Source: Krasilnikoviella flava (GTDB lineage Bacteria > Actinomycetota > Actinomycetes > Actinomycetales > Cellulomonadaceae). From it: a stretch of DNA of 64,000 nt. The notes under the pieces are model-generated. The model saw only the letters and a list, made by a program, of their open reading frames with translations, had not been told where the DNA came from and did not search any database. Position 1 is the stretch's first letter; every line of letters begins with the position of its first letter. The position numbers and the translations under genes were made by a program. The stretch covers positions 446,572 through 510,571 of the forward strand of contig NZ_FUZQ01000005.1 of NCBI RefSeq assembly GCF_900167525.1, written 5' to 3'. Below are positions 10,737-21,567 of the stretch, one piece after another.

Positions 10737-11485
10737 CCCGCGGGGCGTACAGCTTCGTCCGCACGTTCGCGCCGCAGCCCGCTCGCGACCTGTGCCCGGA
10801 CCGCCACTACCTGCTCTGCGCCTCCGCCGGGACCCTGCGGCTGGAGGCGCAGGGCCAGGCGTGGTTGTTGCCGCCGGCGCGGGCCGCACTGATCGAGGCG
10901 GGCCGGCCGATCCGGGTGAGCATCCCGCGGCCGGCCACGACCGCGTCGGTCCTCTTCGACACCGGGTTCGCCCCGACCCCGCCGGCACCCTTGACCGTCT
11001 TCGACCTCGACCCGCTGGCGCGCGAGCTGCTGGCAGGGTGCCGCACGTGGGGCGAGTCCGACGAGCCGCTCACGGCGTACGCGGAGGCACTCTTCGCCGC
11101 GCTCGCCGCCGTGACCTGGAGGCTCGCCCGGCAGCCGAGCCCGGTCGTCGTGCCCGCCGGCCGGTCACCGGAGCTGCGCCGGGCCCTCGCGCTGACCGAG
11201 CAGCGGCTCGGCGACGGGGTCCTGTTCGAGGACGTGGCCGCCGAGGTGGGCCTCGCGCCACGCTCCCTGGCACGGCGCTTCGAGGAGGAGGCCGGTATGA
11301 CCTGGCGGGCGGTGCTGCGCCGGATGCGGGTGGTGGCCGCGATCGAGGAGCTCGCCGCGGGGGACGCGCCGGTCACCGACATCGCGTTCGCGGTCGGGTA
11401 CGCCTCGCTGTCCGCCTTCAACGCCGCGTTCAAGGAGCTGACCGGCCGGACGCCGACGGAGTACCGGGCCAGCTTTCGGCCGTGA
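10733..11485 (+). CDS. AraC-family transcriptional regulator
   Basis: Regulator of 250 residues with an N-terminal cupin-like sensor (HYLLCASAGTLRLEAQGQ, then LLPPARAALIEAG) and a C-terminal double HTH of AraC type (EVGLAPRSLARRFEEEAG, then VTDIAFAVGYASLSAFNAAF and TGRTPTEYR). The ligand is unknown. The ATG at 10733 was chosen because it begins just before the cupin and overlaps the stop of a small leader frame. The SRPBCC gene downstream, separated by a tandem repeat, could be its target. Confidence 0.9.
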   Translation: MTRGAYSFVRTFAPQPARDLCPDRHYLLCASAGTLRLEAQGQAWLLPPARAALIEAGRPIRVSIPRPATTASVLFDTGFAPTPPAPLTVFDLDPLARELLAGCRTWGESDEPLTAYAEALFAALAAVTWRLARQPSPVVVPAGRSPELRRALALTEQRLGDGVLFEDVAAEVGLAPRSLARRFEEEAGMTWRAVLRRMRVVAAIEELAAGDAPVTDIAFAVGYASLSAFNAAFKELTGRTPTEYRASFRP

Positions 11486-11527
11486 GCTCACGGTCACCGC
11501 ACCGCGCGGATCTCGGTGGCCCGAGCG

Positions 11528-11573
11528 GGTCAGCAGGTCGGAGCACAGCCGGTCAGCAGGTCGGAGCACAGCC
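11528..11573. repeat. perfect tandem duplication, 2 x 23 bp
   Basis: The 23-bp unit beginning ggtcagcaggtcggagcaca occurs twice in a row with no mismatch, filling most of the gap between the AraC regulator and the SRPBCC gene and ending 22 bp before the latter's start. It may be a duplicated binding site or a recent slippage event. Confidence 0.9.
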
Positions 11574-11595
11574 AACGATGAATGGGAGCAGACCC

Positions 11596-11994
11596 ATGGC
11601 CACAGTGGTACGAGAGATCGTCGTCGACGCGTCGCCGGAATCGGTGTGGGCGATCGTGGGCGACTTCGAGAGCGGCCCGATGCGCATGTCCGGGGGTGCG
11701 CTGACCGGGAGCCGGATGGTGCGACCGGACGTCCGGGAGCTGACCTTCGCCGACGGCACGACCGCGCGGGAGCGGCTCGTGGGGCGCGACGAGGGGGCCC
11801 GCCGTCTGGCCTACGCCTGGATCGGCGACGAGGTGCGGCACGACAACACGTCGATGCAGGTGTTCGCCCTGGACGACGGCCGGTCCCGGCTCGTCTGGAC
11901 CCATGACACCCTGCCGGACGAGCTGACCGACTGGCTGGCCGCCACGATGGACCGGACGGCACCCCTGCTGCGACGCCACCTCGCGGCCGGGTAG
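11596..11994 (+). CDS. SRPBCC (START-like) family protein
   Basis: Protein of 132 residues beginning MATVVREIVVDASPESVW and VGDFESG, the N-terminal strand and helix pattern of the polyketide-cyclase/Bet v1-like SRPBCC fold; it ends with the long helix WLAATMDRTAPLLRRHL. These domains bind hydrophobic ligands; no enzymatic role can be read. The ATG at 11596 has GGGAG 8 nt upstream; a second ATG 18 nt earlier is less well placed. It lies downstream of an AraC regulator behind a 2 x 23-bp repeat. Confidence 0.8.
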   Translation: MATVVREIVVDASPESVWAIVGDFESGPMRMSGGALTGSRMVRPDVRELTFADGTTARERLVGRDEGARRLAYAWIGDEVRHDNTSMQVFALDDGRSRLVWTHDTLPDELTDWLAATMDRTAPLLRRHLAAG

Positions 11995-12039
11995 CTGACC
12001 GGCCGCCACCGCGGCCGCACGAGCAGGCAGACTGGTCCC

Positions 12040-12492
12040 ATGGCCGGAGACACCCCGCGAACCACCTGGACCGACGCCGACCCGCGCGCGTTCGTCGCCG
12101 AGGTCGCACGCCCGCTCCGGCGACGGGACGCGGAGACCCTGCTCGCGCTCATGGAGCGCGTCACCCGGCAGCCCCCGCGGATGTTCGGCGCCTCGATCGT
12201 CGGGTTCGGGGAGTACCGGTACACCTACGCCAGCGGGCGCACGGGCCACGCCGCCGCGGCGGGCTTCTCCCCGCGCGCGGCGGCGTGCGTCGTGTACCTC
12301 TCGGACGGCGTGGAGGCGCACGCCGGCGCGCTTGCCCGCCTCGGCCCGCACTCGACCGGCGTGGGTTGCCTGTACCTCAAGGACCTCGCGCAGGTGGACC
12401 TGGGCGTCCTCGAGGAGATCGTCGCCGCGTCGTACGCCACGCTCACGACCGGGACGTACGGCCTGCGGGCGCGCGAAGGCGGGCAGCCCTAG
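12040..12492 (+). CDS. DUF1801-domain protein
   Basis: Protein of 150 residues with the DUF1801 (YdhG-like) features: ADPRAFVAEV, RRRDAETLLALMERVT, MFGASIVGFGEYRYTY, the GFSPRAAACVVYL strand and CLYLKDLAQVDLGVLEEIV. The family's function is unknown. The ATG lies six bases after a -10-like CAGACT, suggesting a leaderless transcript. It converges on the TetR gene with a 37-bp gap. Confidence 0.85.
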   Translation: MAGDTPRTTWTDADPRAFVAEVARPLRRRDAETLLALMERVTRQPPRMFGASIVGFGEYRYTYASGRTGHAAAAGFSPRAAACVVYLSDGVEAHAGALARLGPHSTGVGCLYLKDLAQVDLGVLEEIVAASYATLTTGTYGLRAREGGQP

Positions 12493-12529
12493 GCCCCCAC
12501 GGGCAGGGCACCCGGTGGACGGCGCGCGC

Positions 12530-13219
12530 TCAATCGTCCAGGCCGTCGGCGGACAGTGCGGCAGGGTCGGCGCCTGCGGCGGCGAGCAGACCGCGCGCGG
12601 CGCGGCGCGCCCGCGCGTACGCGTCCGGGTCGGCGAGGAGCACGGACGCGAGGTCGGCGCGATCGAGCACCGCGTCGAGCGTGAAGACGAGCTGGCCGAC
12701 GTCCGTGCCCTCCGCGAGCTCGCCCCGCTCGACGGCGCCCGTCGCGAGGCGCACGAGGTAGGCGTCCCAGTCCCGCAGCGCGGCCACGACCGCGTCCCGC
12801 ACCGGGCCGGGCGTGCGGGCGTCGAGCTCCGTCGCCGCCGCACGGAAGAAGCAGCCGCCGTCGAAGACGCGCTCCTCGGAGTAGGTCAACCAGGCCAGCA
12901 CCGTGCTCCACAGCCTGGCGAGCCCGGGCTCCCCCCCGGCAGCCGGGAGCACCACGGTCGCGCGGTAGACGTCGCGCGCGTGCGCCACCACCGCGAGCTG
13001 CAGGCCCTCCTTCGAGCCGAACAGCCCGGCGATGCCGCTCTTGTTCACAGGAACGGACGCCGCCAGCGTGCCGAAGGTCAGGCCGTCGAGGCCCTCCACG
13101 GACGCCGCGTGCACCGCCCGGTCGAGGACCGCCCGGCGCGTGCGGTCACCGCGCAGTCGTCGGCCGTCGACGGCGCCGGGGGCCGCGCCGGTGGTCGCGG
13201 CAGGAGCTGAAGCACTCAT
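12530..13219 (-). CDS. TetR-family repressor
   Basis: Regulator of 229 residues with an N-terminal TetR HTH (RAVLDRAVHAASVEGLDG, then FGTLAASVPVNKSGIAGLFG, then SKEGLQLAVV) and a helical ligand domain containing ELDARTPGPVRDAVV, similar to the YcdC/SCO-type C-terminal domain. The ATG at 13219 lies 7 nt after TACACT, a good leaderless arrangement; a GTG two codons upstream is possible. It is divergent from an alpha/beta hydrolase across a 75-bp region holding a long inverted repeat, so it probably represses both itself and the hydrolase. Confidence 0.9.
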   Translation of the reverse strand: MSASAPAATTGAAPGAVDGRRLRGDRTRRAVLDRAVHAASVEGLDGLTFGTLAASVPVNKSGIAGLFGSKEGLQLAVVAHARDVYRATVVLPAAGGEPGLARLWSTVLAWLTYSEERVFDGGCFFRAAATELDARTPGPVRDAVVAALRDWDAYLVRLATGAVERGELAEGTDVGQLVFTLDAVLDRADLASVLLADPDAYARARRAARGLLAAAGADPAALSADGLDD

Positions 13220-13228
13220 GCGCACGAG

Positions 13229-13271
13229 TGTACGACCGTTCGTTCAGTGATACTGTGCGAACGATCGTACA
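13229..13271. promoter_or_regulatory. probable double operator between tetR and hydrolase genes
   Basis: Inverted repeat of two 14-bp arms (TGTACGACCGTTCG and CGAACGATCGTACA, one mismatch) around a 15-bp spacer. Each arm contains a smaller near-palindrome (ACGA-N4-TCGT on the left, ACGATCGT on the right), so two repressor dimers may bind. The left arm covers the -10 of the TetR gene and the spacer carries GATACT, a likely -10 of the hydrolase gene; binding would shut both promoters. Confidence 0.65.
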
Positions 13272-13294
13272 GTTTCTCGCTCAGGAGGTCTCTC

Positions 13295-14191
13295 GTGCCC
13301 TACGTCCCGACCGCCGTCAGCACGGGCTTCCGTGCGCTGTCCGCCGTCGCTCCCCCGCTCGCGATCCGCCTGGGCACGCGCGCCTTCTGGCACGTCGGCC
13401 CGCCCGCTCCCGTCCGACCCGTGGACCGCGCCGTCCACGAGCGCGCCACCCGCGGGACCGTCCGGGTCGCCGGCGACCGCATCGTCACCTACCGATGGGG
13501 CGACGCCGGCGCCCCCCGCGTGCTGCTCGTGCACGGGTGGCGGCACCGCGCCTCCCGGCTCGCCGCGCTCGTCCGGGCGTTCGAGGACGCCGGGCTGGCC
13601 GTCGTCTCCTTCGACGGCGTGGCGCACGGCGACTCGTCGGGGCGCCGGATGTCGGCCCTGGACCAGGTCGCCGCGATGCACGCGGTCCAGGAGGTGGAGG
13701 GAACCTTCGCCGGCGTCGTGGGGCACTCCGTGGGCGGGCTGGCCGCCGGGCTGGCGCTCCACGACGGTTTCGCCGCCGACCGGTTCGCCACCCTCTCCAC
13801 CTCGACGGGCTTCGACGCGGTGGCCGAGGCGTTCCTGCGCCTCGCCGGGCTCCCCGACCGGCTGCACGACCGGTTCTGCGATCACGTCGCCCTGAGCTTC
13901 CCCGGCGGCGTGACGGATGCGCGTGCCCGGATCGACCTCGTCGCGCACCCTGTGCCGGCAGGCCTTCCGACGCTCTTCGTCCAGGACGTCGACGACCGGA
14001 TGGTCGGCCCGGTCCAGGCACGTCGGTTGCACGCCGCCCACCCGGGCAGCGAGCTCCTCGTCACCTCCGGCCTGGGCCACAACCGCATCCTCGACGACCA
14101 CGACGTGCTGGACGCCGTCGTCGACCACATCACGGCGCGCAACGGCGCCCGCAGCGCCGCGCGCTTCCCGGCCTCGACGGCCTCCTCCTGA
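13295..14191 (+). CDS. alpha/beta-fold hydrolase
   Basis: Protein of 298 residues with a serine-hydrolase triad: oxyanion strand VLLVHGWRHR, nucleophile elbow GHSVGG, acid in VQDVDDRMV and histidine in GLGHNRIL. The substrate is unknown. The GTG at 13295 has AGGAGG 6 nt upstream and the frame before it runs into the operator, so this start is favoured over an ATG 48 nt upstream. Expected to be controlled by the divergent TetR protein. Confidence 0.88.
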   Translation: MPYVPTAVSTGFRALSAVAPPLAIRLGTRAFWHVGPPAPVRPVDRAVHERATRGTVRVAGDRIVTYRWGDAGAPRVLLVHGWRHRASRLAALVRAFEDAGLAVVSFDGVAHGDSSGRRMSALDQVAAMHAVQEVEGTFAGVVGHSVGGLAAGLALHDGFAADRFATLSTSTGFDAVAEAFLRLAGLPDRLHDRFCDHVALSFPGGVTDARARIDLVAHPVPAGLPTLFVQDVDDRMVGPVQARRLHAAHPGSELLVTSGLGHNRILDDHDVLDAVVDHITARNGARSAARFPASTASS

Positions 14192-14249
14192 CCCGTGCCG
14201 ACGAAGGCGACTCCCGCCGGCGGCACCGACACGACACCGTCAGGGAACG

Positions 14250-14287
14250 ACGGCGCCCCGCCCCTCTGCAGAGGGACGGGGCGCCGT
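14250..14287. terminator. strong hairpin between the hydrolase and acnA
   Basis: Nested inverted repeats: an 11-bp outer stem (ACGGCGCCCCG/CGGGGCGCCGT) enclosing CCCTCTGCAGAGGG. It lies between two convergent gene ends (14191 and 14302), so it can end transcription from both sides. Confidence 0.75.
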
Positions 14288-14301
14288 CGGTGCGAGACCC
14301 G

Positions 14302-17067
<2,766 letters not shown>

Positions 17068-17193
17068 TGCGGCTCCTTCTGCGGGGCTGGCCGGCGAGGG
17101 CACCGTGTGCGCGCTGCGGCGCGACGGTCCCGACGCCGTGGTTCTGGGGGGCTCCGCCCAGCGTACGCCGGGCACCTGGTCAGCATAGCCCAT

Positions 17194-17223
17194 ATATCTT
17201 GACGTCAAGATATCTCGGCGTCA
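17194..17223. promoter_or_regulatory. perfect 20-bp palindrome with an extra half-site upstream of acnA
   Basis: ATATCTTGACGTCAAGATAT (17194-17213) is perfectly symmetric and AT-rich against its surroundings. Its left part, TATCTTGACGTCA, recurs with two mismatches 16 bp on as TATCTCGGCGTCA (17211-17223). It lies 127 bp before acnA and 111 bp before the divergent DUF5701 gene. The size and symmetry suit a MarR-family dimer. From memory, the MarR-type regulator TamR binds upstream of aconitase in Streptomyces coelicolor, but I cannot confirm that this sequence matches its site. Confidence 0.65.
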
Positions 17224-17323
17224 GGTCCCCGGCGTACTCGATGGCGAGAGATCCCGTACGCCGCACGGGAACAAGCGCTGTGGCCAGGGCGTTGTCCAGC
17301 TGCCCTCGACCGGAAGGACGCCC

Positions 17324-18061
17324 ATGCCGTCGCGCACCCCCGCCGCCACCGCCGACACCCTGCCCGACACCCGGCCCAGCGCCGACCCTGAACCGCAGAC
17401 CGGTGAGCTCCTGCCGCCGCTCACCGCGCAGGCCGAGCTGCTCCTGGCGCGTGGCATCGTCCCGGCCGAGACGCTCTCCCCCGCCGCGCTGCGCGACGCC
17501 GCCGCGGCGTTGGAGCCGACGGCACCGGCCGGGTCGCTGCTGGTGGTCCACCCCAGGCTCCTGGCTCCGTCGGCGCTCGCCCCGCACCTGCGCCGCACGA
17601 CGACGGCCCGCGGGCACGCCGTGGAGCGCCGCGGTTTCGTCGTCACGGACATGACCGACGTGGACGACTTCGCCCCCGTGCCCGGCCTCGATGTGCCGGA
17701 CGCCGACGTCTACGCCGTCGCCGCCCCCGACCGGGGCGACGCGATGGCGAACTGGTCACCCGAGGAGGCGGAGCCGGCGATCGCCGCGCGCGGTCGCAGC
17801 CCGCTCACCCTCGCCGAGGGGATCCACTGGGTGCTGCAGTCCCCCGACGCGCTCGCCCGGAACGTCTGTTTCATGACGATCGGGTCCCGGCTGCGGCGGC
17901 CGAACGGCTCCTACGATGCGCGCACGCCCGCCGTCTGGATCTCGAACGGCACGGGCCGGGACGGGGCAGAGCGGCGCGGCGCGGCCAAGGTGGGCTGGTG
18001 CTGGTGGCGCAACCGGCACACCTGGCTCGGGTTCGCCTCGACCGCCGCGCGGCAGGCCTGA
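17324..18061 (+). CDS. DUF5701 family protein
   Basis: Protein of 245 residues with the DUF5701 pattern: QAELLLARGI near the N-terminus, ERRGFVVTDMTDVDDF, RGRSPLTLAEGIHWVLQSPD, LARNVCFMTIGSRL, and a C-terminal AAKVGWCWWRNRHTWLGFAS. The function is unknown. The first about 30 residues are low-complexity, so a later start cannot be excluded. It is divergent from acnA, sharing the palindrome region, and ends next to a long inverted repeat. Confidence 0.8.
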   Translation: MPSRTPAATADTLPDTRPSADPEPQTGELLPPLTAQAELLLARGIVPAETLSPAALRDAAAALEPTAPAGSLLVVHPRLLAPSALAPHLRRTTTARGHAVERRGFVVTDMTDVDDFAPVPGLDVPDADVYAVAAPDRGDAMANWSPEEAEPAIAARGRSPLTLAEGIHWVLQSPDALARNVCFMTIGSRLRRPNGSYDARTPAVWISNGTGRDGAERRGAAKVGWCWWRNRHTWLGFASTAARQA

Positions 18062-18072
18062 CCCGGCAATGA

Positions 18073-18135
18073 CATCGAGCGTGCTGGATTGATCCTCATT
18101 CGGCCCGTATGAGGATCAATCCAGCACACTCGATG
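18073..18135. repeat. 27-bp inverted repeat with 9-nt loop (bidirectional terminator or small repeat element)
   Basis: Arms 18073-18099 and 18109-18135 pair over 27 bp with one mismatch; the core arm is GTGCTGGATTGATCCTCAT. It lies between the convergent ends of the DUF5701 and RNA methyltransferase genes, so termination is the simplest role. The stem is far longer and more AT-rich than the other hairpins in the window and lacks a T-run, so a dispersed palindromic element is an alternative. Confidence 0.8.
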
Positions 18136-18142
18136 CGCGACC

Positions 18143-19456
18143 TCAGCGGTCGAGGACGGCCACGCACTCCACGTGGTGCGTCATCGGGAAGAGGTCGAAC
18201 GCGCGCAGCCCGGTCAGCTCGTACCCGTGCCCGGCCAGGTAGGCGATGTCGCGGGCCAGCGCGGCGGGGTCGCACGCCACGTAGACGACACGTCGCGGGC
18301 CGCGGGCGGCGATCGCGTCCACGACGGCGCGGCCCGCCCCGACACGCGGGGGGTCCAGGACGACGATGTCGGCGCCGTCCCCGACCGGCGCCCCGCCGGC
18401 GTCGCCGCCGGTGAGGACCTGGTCCACGGCGCCGAGGTGCAGCTCCACCTGCGGGAGGTCGTGGGCGTTACGGCGGGCGTCCTTCACCGCGCGGTCGTCG
18501 CCCTCGACCGCGACGACACGGCCGGAGGCGCCGACCGCCGCCGCGAGCGGCACGGTGAACAGGCCCGCGCCGGAGTACAGGTCCAGGACGGTGGCCCCGT
18601 CCGCATGGCCCGGGGCGTCGCCCACCGCGTCCAGCACGGCGCCGGCGAGCAGCTCGGGCGCCGCGCGGTGCACCTGCCAGAAGCCGTCGGCCGCCACACG
18701 GTACCGGTGCTCCGCGCCGCCCGCCCGCACCGTCTCGGTGACCGCACGCCGCGCGTTGGGACGCGTGTCCCCACGGCCACGGCGCCACGGCACGTCGTCC
18801 ACGAGCAGCACCGGGTCGGCCCCGTCCGCCGGCGCCGCGAGCTCGAGGCGGGCCCCGGGCTGCCAGCGCCGGGTCCACACGTCCTCCGCGTCCGCGAGCG
18901 CCGCCACGGTCTCGGTCGCGAGCGGCATCCCGTCGAGCGGGACGACGTCGTGCGAACGGAACCGCCGCATCCCCGCGCGCCCGTCCGCGTCGGCCACGAG
19001 GTCGATGCGGGTGCGGTAGCCGAGGCCGCCGCGTCCCTCGTCGCCCGGCACGGCCTCCACCTCGACGTCGCGGTCGATCCGCGCCAGCCGGGTGAGCTGC
19101 TCGGCCACCACGGCCGCCTTCCAGCGGCGCTGGGCGGGCAGGGCGACGTGCGCCAGCTCGCCGCCGCCCACCCCGCCGGGCCCCGCCTCGGGCCACGCGG
19201 ACGGGACCCGATCGGCGGACGCGTCGAGCACCTCGACCGCGTCCGCGCGCCAGAAGCGCGACCCGGTCTCGGTGACGCGGGCCCGCACGCGCTCCCCGGG
19301 CAGGGTGTGCCGGACGAAGACGACGCGGCCGTCCAGACGGGCCACGCAGTGCCCACCGTGCGCGACGGGGCCGATCTCGAGCTCGACCTCCCGGCCGACC
19401 TCCGGGTCGGGGGCGGTGGATCGGGGGCGCGGCGCGGAACGGCGAGGTCGGGGCAT
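18143..19456 (-). CDS. TRAM-domain RNA 5-methyluridine methyltransferase (TrmA/RlmD-like)
   Basis: SAM-dependent RNA methyltransferase of 437 residues. An N-terminal TRAM domain (LEIGPVAHGGHCVARLDG, VVFVRHTLPGERV) is followed by a central domain and a C-terminal Rossmann domain with DLYSGAGLFTVPLA (SAM), DPPRVGAG, the catalytic cysteine in YVACDPAALARDIAYL and the base in HHVECVAVL. The position where RlmD holds a 4Fe-4S cluster reads PGGVGGGEL, without cysteines, so the cluster is absent. Whether it modifies tRNA or rRNA cannot be told. The ATG is six bases after GAGAAT, a leaderless-type start. It lies 30 bp downstream of the KimA-like gene. Confidence 0.88.
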   Translation of the reverse strand: MPRPRRSAPRPRSTAPDPEVGREVELEIGPVAHGGHCVARLDGRVVFVRHTLPGERVRARVTETGSRFWRADAVEVLDASADRVPSAWPEAGPGGVGGGELAHVALPAQRRWKAAVVAEQLTRLARIDRDVEVEAVPGDEGRGGLGYRTRIDLVADADGRAGMRRFRSHDVVPLDGMPLATETVAALADAEDVWTRRWQPGARLELAAPADGADPVLLVDDVPWRRGRGDTRPNARRAVTETVRAGGAEHRYRVAADGFWQVHRAAPELLAGAVLDAVGDAPGHADGATVLDLYSGAGLFTVPLAAAVGASGRVVAVEGDDRAVKDARRNAHDLPQVELHLGAVDQVLTGGDAGGAPVGDGADIVVLDPPRVGAGRAVVDAIAARGPRRVVYVACDPAALARDIAYLAGHGYELTGLRAFDLFPMTHHVECVAVLDR

Positions 19457-19486
19457 GGGCCTATTCTCCCCCGGCCCGCGGCGGGA

Positions 19487-21478
19487 TCAGAACCGCGGGC
19501 CCCGCGGCGACGTCCCCTCCAGGCCGGTCTGTCCCGCCGACGACGACAGCTGCCACGGCACGGACGCCACGACGACGCCGGGCGTGAACAGCAAGCGACC
19601 CTTGAGGCGAAGCGCCGACTGGTTGTGCAGCAGCTGCTCCCACCAGTGCCCGACGACGTACTCGGGGATGTAGACGACGACCAGGTCGCGCGGCGAGTCG
19701 CGGCGCACCGACCGCACGTACTTCAGCACGGGCCGGGTGATCTCCCGGAAGGGCGAGTCGAGCACGCGCAGCGGCACGGGCAGGTCGAGCGCCTCCCAGC
19801 GCGCGCGCAGGTCGGCGATCTCCTCGGCGTCCACGCCCACCGTCACGGCCTCGAGGACCGACGGGCGCGACGCCCGCGCGTACGCCACGGCCCGCATCGT
19901 CGGCTTGTGGATCTTCGAGACCAGCACGACGGCGTGCACGCGACTGGGCAGGGCGCGCGCGCCCGCGACGTCGTCGAGCTCCAGCTCGGCGCGCACCCGG
20001 ACGTAGTGGGCCCGGATCCCCTTCATGAGCGCGAAGAGGACGCCCATCGCCAGCAGGGTGATCCAGGCACCGTGCGTGAACTTGGTCGCCAGCACGATGA
20101 CCAGCACCGTGGCCGTCATCACGAAGCCGACGCCGTTGACCATCCGGGAGCGCTGCATGCGTGAGCGCTCCTTGGGGTCGGGCTCCTTGCGCAGCGCGCG
20201 CGTCCAGTGCCGCAGCATGCCGAGCTGGGAGAGCGTGAACGACACGAACACGCCCACGATGTACAGCTGGATGAGACGCGTGACCTGCGCGTCGAAGGCC
20301 ACGATGAGGACGATCGCCGCGACCGCGAGGGTGATGATCCCGTTGGAGAAGGCGAGCCGGTCGCCACGCGTGTGCAGCTGGCGCGGCAGGAAGCCGTCCT
20401 TCGCGAGGATCGAGCCGAGCACCGGGAAGCCGTTGAAGGCCGTGTTCGCCGCGAGGACGAGGATGAGCCCGGTGACGATCGAGATCGCCACGAACGCGGG
20501 CGTGAACCCCTGGAAGACCGCCTCCGCGAGCTGGCTGATCACGGGGTGCTGGTTGTAGTCCTCCGGCAGCGGCTGCCCGCCCGCCGTGAGCTGGTGCGGG
20601 TCCTCCACGTACTTGACGCCGGTGGCCTGCGCGAGCATCAGGATCGAGATCATCATCGTGGCCGAGATGCCGCCCAGCAGGGCCAGCGTGGTGGCGGCGT
20701 TGCGCGACTTGGGCTTGCGGAACGCCGGGACGCCGTTGCTGATGGCCTCTACGCCGGTCAGCGCCGCGCACCCGGAGGCGAAGGCCCGCGCCAGCAGGAA
20801 GGCGCCCGCGAGCCCGGTGAGACCCTGGTCGAAGCCTGCCTCGGGCGTGATCTCGAAACCGGCGCTCTCCGCGAGCGGCAGGTCGTCGGCGAAGTACCGG
20901 ATCGCGCCGACGACGGCGAGGAGGCCGATGAGCGCCATGAAGCAGTAGGTCGGGATCGCGAAGACGGTGCCCGACTCGCGCACGCCGCGCAGGTTCATCA
21001 CCGTGAGGATCACGACGACCACCACGGCGAACAGCGCCTCGTGCCCGCGCAGGAACGGCAGGGCCGACGCCGCGTACTGCGCGCCCGAGGAGATCGACAC
21101 GGCCACCGTGAGGACGTAGTCGACGAGCAGCGCGGAGGCGACACCGATGCCGGCCGACGGGCCGAGGTTCGTCGTCGCGACCTCGTAGTCGCCGCCCCCC
21201 GACGGGTAGGCGCGCACGTTCTGGCGGTAGGACGACACCACGACGAGCAGCACGACCACGACACCGAGGCCGACCCATGGCGAGATCGTCGTCGCGGCGA
21301 TGCCGGCGACCGCGAGGGTCAGCAGGATCTCGTCGGGCGCGTACGCCACGGACGACAGCGCGTCCGAGGCGAAGACGGGGAGAGCGACGCGTTTGGGCAG
21401 CAGCGTGTGCCCCAGGTTCTCGCTGCGCACGGGGCGCCCGATGAGGAGCCGTTTGGCAGCGTCCGCGATGTCCGACAC
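19487..21478 (-). CDS. APC-superfamily permease, KimA-like potassium importer
   Basis: Integral membrane protein of about 663 residues. It begins with GRPVRSENLGHTLLPKRVAL and ALPVFASDALSSVAYAPDEI, the hallmark of the KimA (YdaO) family of high-affinity K+/H+ symporters, followed by about 12 hydrophobic segments and a C-terminal cytoplasmic domain of about 200 residues. Two TrkA K+-regulatory proteins are encoded divergently from the same short intergenic region, which strengthens the K+ assignment. The GTG at 21478 is placed 8 nt after TAGCAT; a TTG three codons upstream is also open. In Firmicutes KimA is inhibited by c-di-AMP; whether that applies here is unknown. Confidence 0.85.
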   Translation of the reverse strand: MSDIADAAKRLLIGRPVRSENLGHTLLPKRVALPVFASDALSSVAYAPDEILLTLAVAGIAATTISPWVGLGVVVVLLVVVSSYRQNVRAYPSGGGDYEVATTNLGPSAGIGVASALLVDYVLTVAVSISSGAQYAASALPFLRGHEALFAVVVVVILTVMNLRGVRESGTVFAIPTYCFMALIGLLAVVGAIRYFADDLPLAESAGFEITPEAGFDQGLTGLAGAFLLARAFASGCAALTGVEAISNGVPAFRKPKSRNAATTLALLGGISATMMISILMLAQATGVKYVEDPHQLTAGGQPLPEDYNQHPVISQLAEAVFQGFTPAFVAISIVTGLILVLAANTAFNGFPVLGSILAKDGFLPRQLHTRGDRLAFSNGIITLAVAAIVLIVAFDAQVTRLIQLYIVGVFVSFTLSQLGMLRHWTRALRKEPDPKERSRMQRSRMVNGVGFVMTATVLVIVLATKFTHGAWITLLAMGVLFALMKGIRAHYVRVRAELELDDVAGARALPSRVHAVVLVSKIHKPTMRAVAYARASRPSVLEAVTVGVDAEEIADLRARWEALDLPVPLRVLDSPFREITRPVLKYVRSVRRDSPRDLVVVYIPEYVVGHWWEQLLHNQSALRLKGRLLFTPGVVVASVPWQLSSSAGQTGLEGTSPRGPRF

Positions 21479-21567
21479 GTCGAGCAATGCTATGCCCGGT
21501 GCGGCCCTCGGGCGCGCGCCGTCCCGTCGCGATGACCGCGTGTCCCGCGAGGTATAGCGTTTCGCCC

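Noticed and set aside
13226-13295. Small plus-strand frame starting at 13228 or 13247 ahead of the hydrolase
   Set aside because: It would be translated from within the operator; the GTG at 13295 has a strong AGGAGG and the conserved protein begins there.
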